The position numbers were made by a program, and so were the translations under genes. From contig CAJYPV010000002.1 of NCBI GenBank assembly GCA_913776825.1, forward strand, positions 1-64,000: a DNA stretch of 64,000 nucleotides. The letters run 5' to 3'. The stretch comes from Burkholderiaceae bacterium. GTDB taxonomy: Bacteria; Pseudomonadota; Gammaproteobacteria; Burkholderiales; Burkholderiaceae_C. This document shows positions 63,649-64,000 of this stretch, piece after piece. The notes under the pieces are model-generated. The model did not search any database. It worked only from the letters and a program-made list of their open reading frames with translations, and was not told where the DNA came from. Each line of letters starts with the position of its first letter. Within the stretch, counting starts at the first letter, position 1.

Positions 63649-64000
63649 GCAGCCTCTCTCCCATGCGTTGGCACCCTCCGAAGGTCCGGAAGCGCCAGCG
63701 CCGCAGGTGTCGCCGAGATCCGCATCGCCGAGGTGCCGCCGGCCAGCACCTCCCGTGCACGCGCCTTATCGCCAACGAGGCGCGGAGCCGGCGGAGTCAT
63801 GCCTACCTTCAAATACTCGTCTGGGCCGCTTCCGGCACCCGTCAGGCGGCTTGGGTATTCCGCCGGGGCTCCGCGCCCAGCGTAGGCCCGATACGCCTCG
63901 CAGAAGCGGTGCTGCAGGTAGCTCTGTTCCTCGTAGGTGGTGCGGCAGACCTTTGGCCAGCCGCCCGCATCCACGATGCAGAGGTGGATCAGCGGGTCGT
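63645..64000 (-). CDS. Partial hypothetical phage gene running off the window
   Basis: The frame is open from the window end (reading DPLIHLCIVDAGGWPKVCRTTYE...) to the stop at 63645, so the 5' end lies beyond 64000; a GTG at 63974 is a possible but weaker start. TTYEEQSYLQHRFCEAYRAYAGRG suggests a helical N-terminus. Not recognised. Confidence 0.55.
   Translation of the reverse strand, partial: DPLIHLCIVDAGGWPKVCRTTYEEQSYLQHRFCEAYRAYAGRGAPAEYPSRLTGAGSGPDEYLKVGMTPPAPRLVGDKARAREVLAGGTSAMRISATPAALALPDLRRVPTHGREAA

Larger units (their letters stand above)
35180..64000. mobile_element. Siphovirus-like prophage (left end; right end outside the window)
   Basis: Continuous minus-strand cluster with lysis, tail fibre, J-type tip, tape measure, tube, head, portal, terminase and Nin-type genes in canonical order. 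The left end carries a tRNA 3' fragment as att. The integrase, repressor and replication genes must lie to the right of 64000. No interrupted structural gene is seen, so the prophage may be inducible. Confidence 0.93.

Overview
The window (about 65% GC, dense GC-rich coding) looks like a chromosome segment of a betaproteobacterium of the order Burkholderiales, probably of the Roseateles/Mitsuaria/Rubrivivax type. This is inferred from the gua operon, smpB next to ratA-rnfH, rimO, phaR (polyhydroxyalkanoate control), a Bug/TctC solute receptor and a YnfA protein. No 16S rRNA is present to confirm it. Core chromosome occupies roughly 7.16-17.9 kb and 24.06-35.18 kb. Three foreign segments interrupt it.

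(1) Positions 1-7156: the integrase-proximal end of a genomic island inserted at the 3' end of guaA, a known insertion hotspot. It carries a P4-type tyrosine recombinase, an AlpA-like regulator, a tightly overlapped set of small DNA-binding genes, a zinc/HTH protein and a two-gene envelope module (secreted protein plus OmpA-like lipoprotein). Its far end lies outside the window.

(2) Positions 17755-24061: a 6.15-kb, lower-GC island in front of rimO, bounded by 157-bp direct repeats that copy the first 80 bp of rimO and 77 bp upstream. It holds a decayed plasmid stbB gene, small orphan genes, an ORF behind a near-perfect LexA box, a TIR-like (DUF1863/ThsB-type) gene paired with a three-TM protein, and an overlapping three-gene operon. 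That operon encodes an unrecognised 357-aa protein, an unrecognised 122-aa protein and a membrane-anchored serine alpha/beta hydrolase. No integrase is visible. This is the best candidate for an undescribed system, most likely anti-phage defence.

(3) Positions 35180-64000: a long-tailed (siphovirus-like) prophage running right to left on the minus strand, entered at a tRNA 3' end (left att at 35180-35204) and continuing past the window. From right to left come recombination/replication accessory genes (winged helix, NinB, nuclease-like, NinG), small and large terminase, portal, head protein, protease/scaffold, decoration and major capsid. Then come neck/tail genes including an SGNH hydrolase, the tape measure and the tail tip J protein, followed by a tail fibre, holin, lysozyme and nested Rz/Rz1. 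The last gene lies directly behind a LexA box. Plus-strand and membrane-protein morons interrupt the structural operon. Five structural genes lack a clear Shine-Dalgarno and instead have the motif TYCCTAGCAT exactly 8 nt before the start codon. This suggests leaderless internal promoters.

Between the chromosome and the prophage lies a two-gene HEPN module (33820-34962), a second candidate toxin/defence unit. Chromosomal genes include guaB-MFS-guaA (GMP synthesis), rnfH-ratA divergent from smpB, a cystathionine beta-lyase-like gene, a YitT-family gene, a hybrid histidine kinase, a GFA protein and a LacI regulator next to a Bug receptor with a matching palindromic operator.
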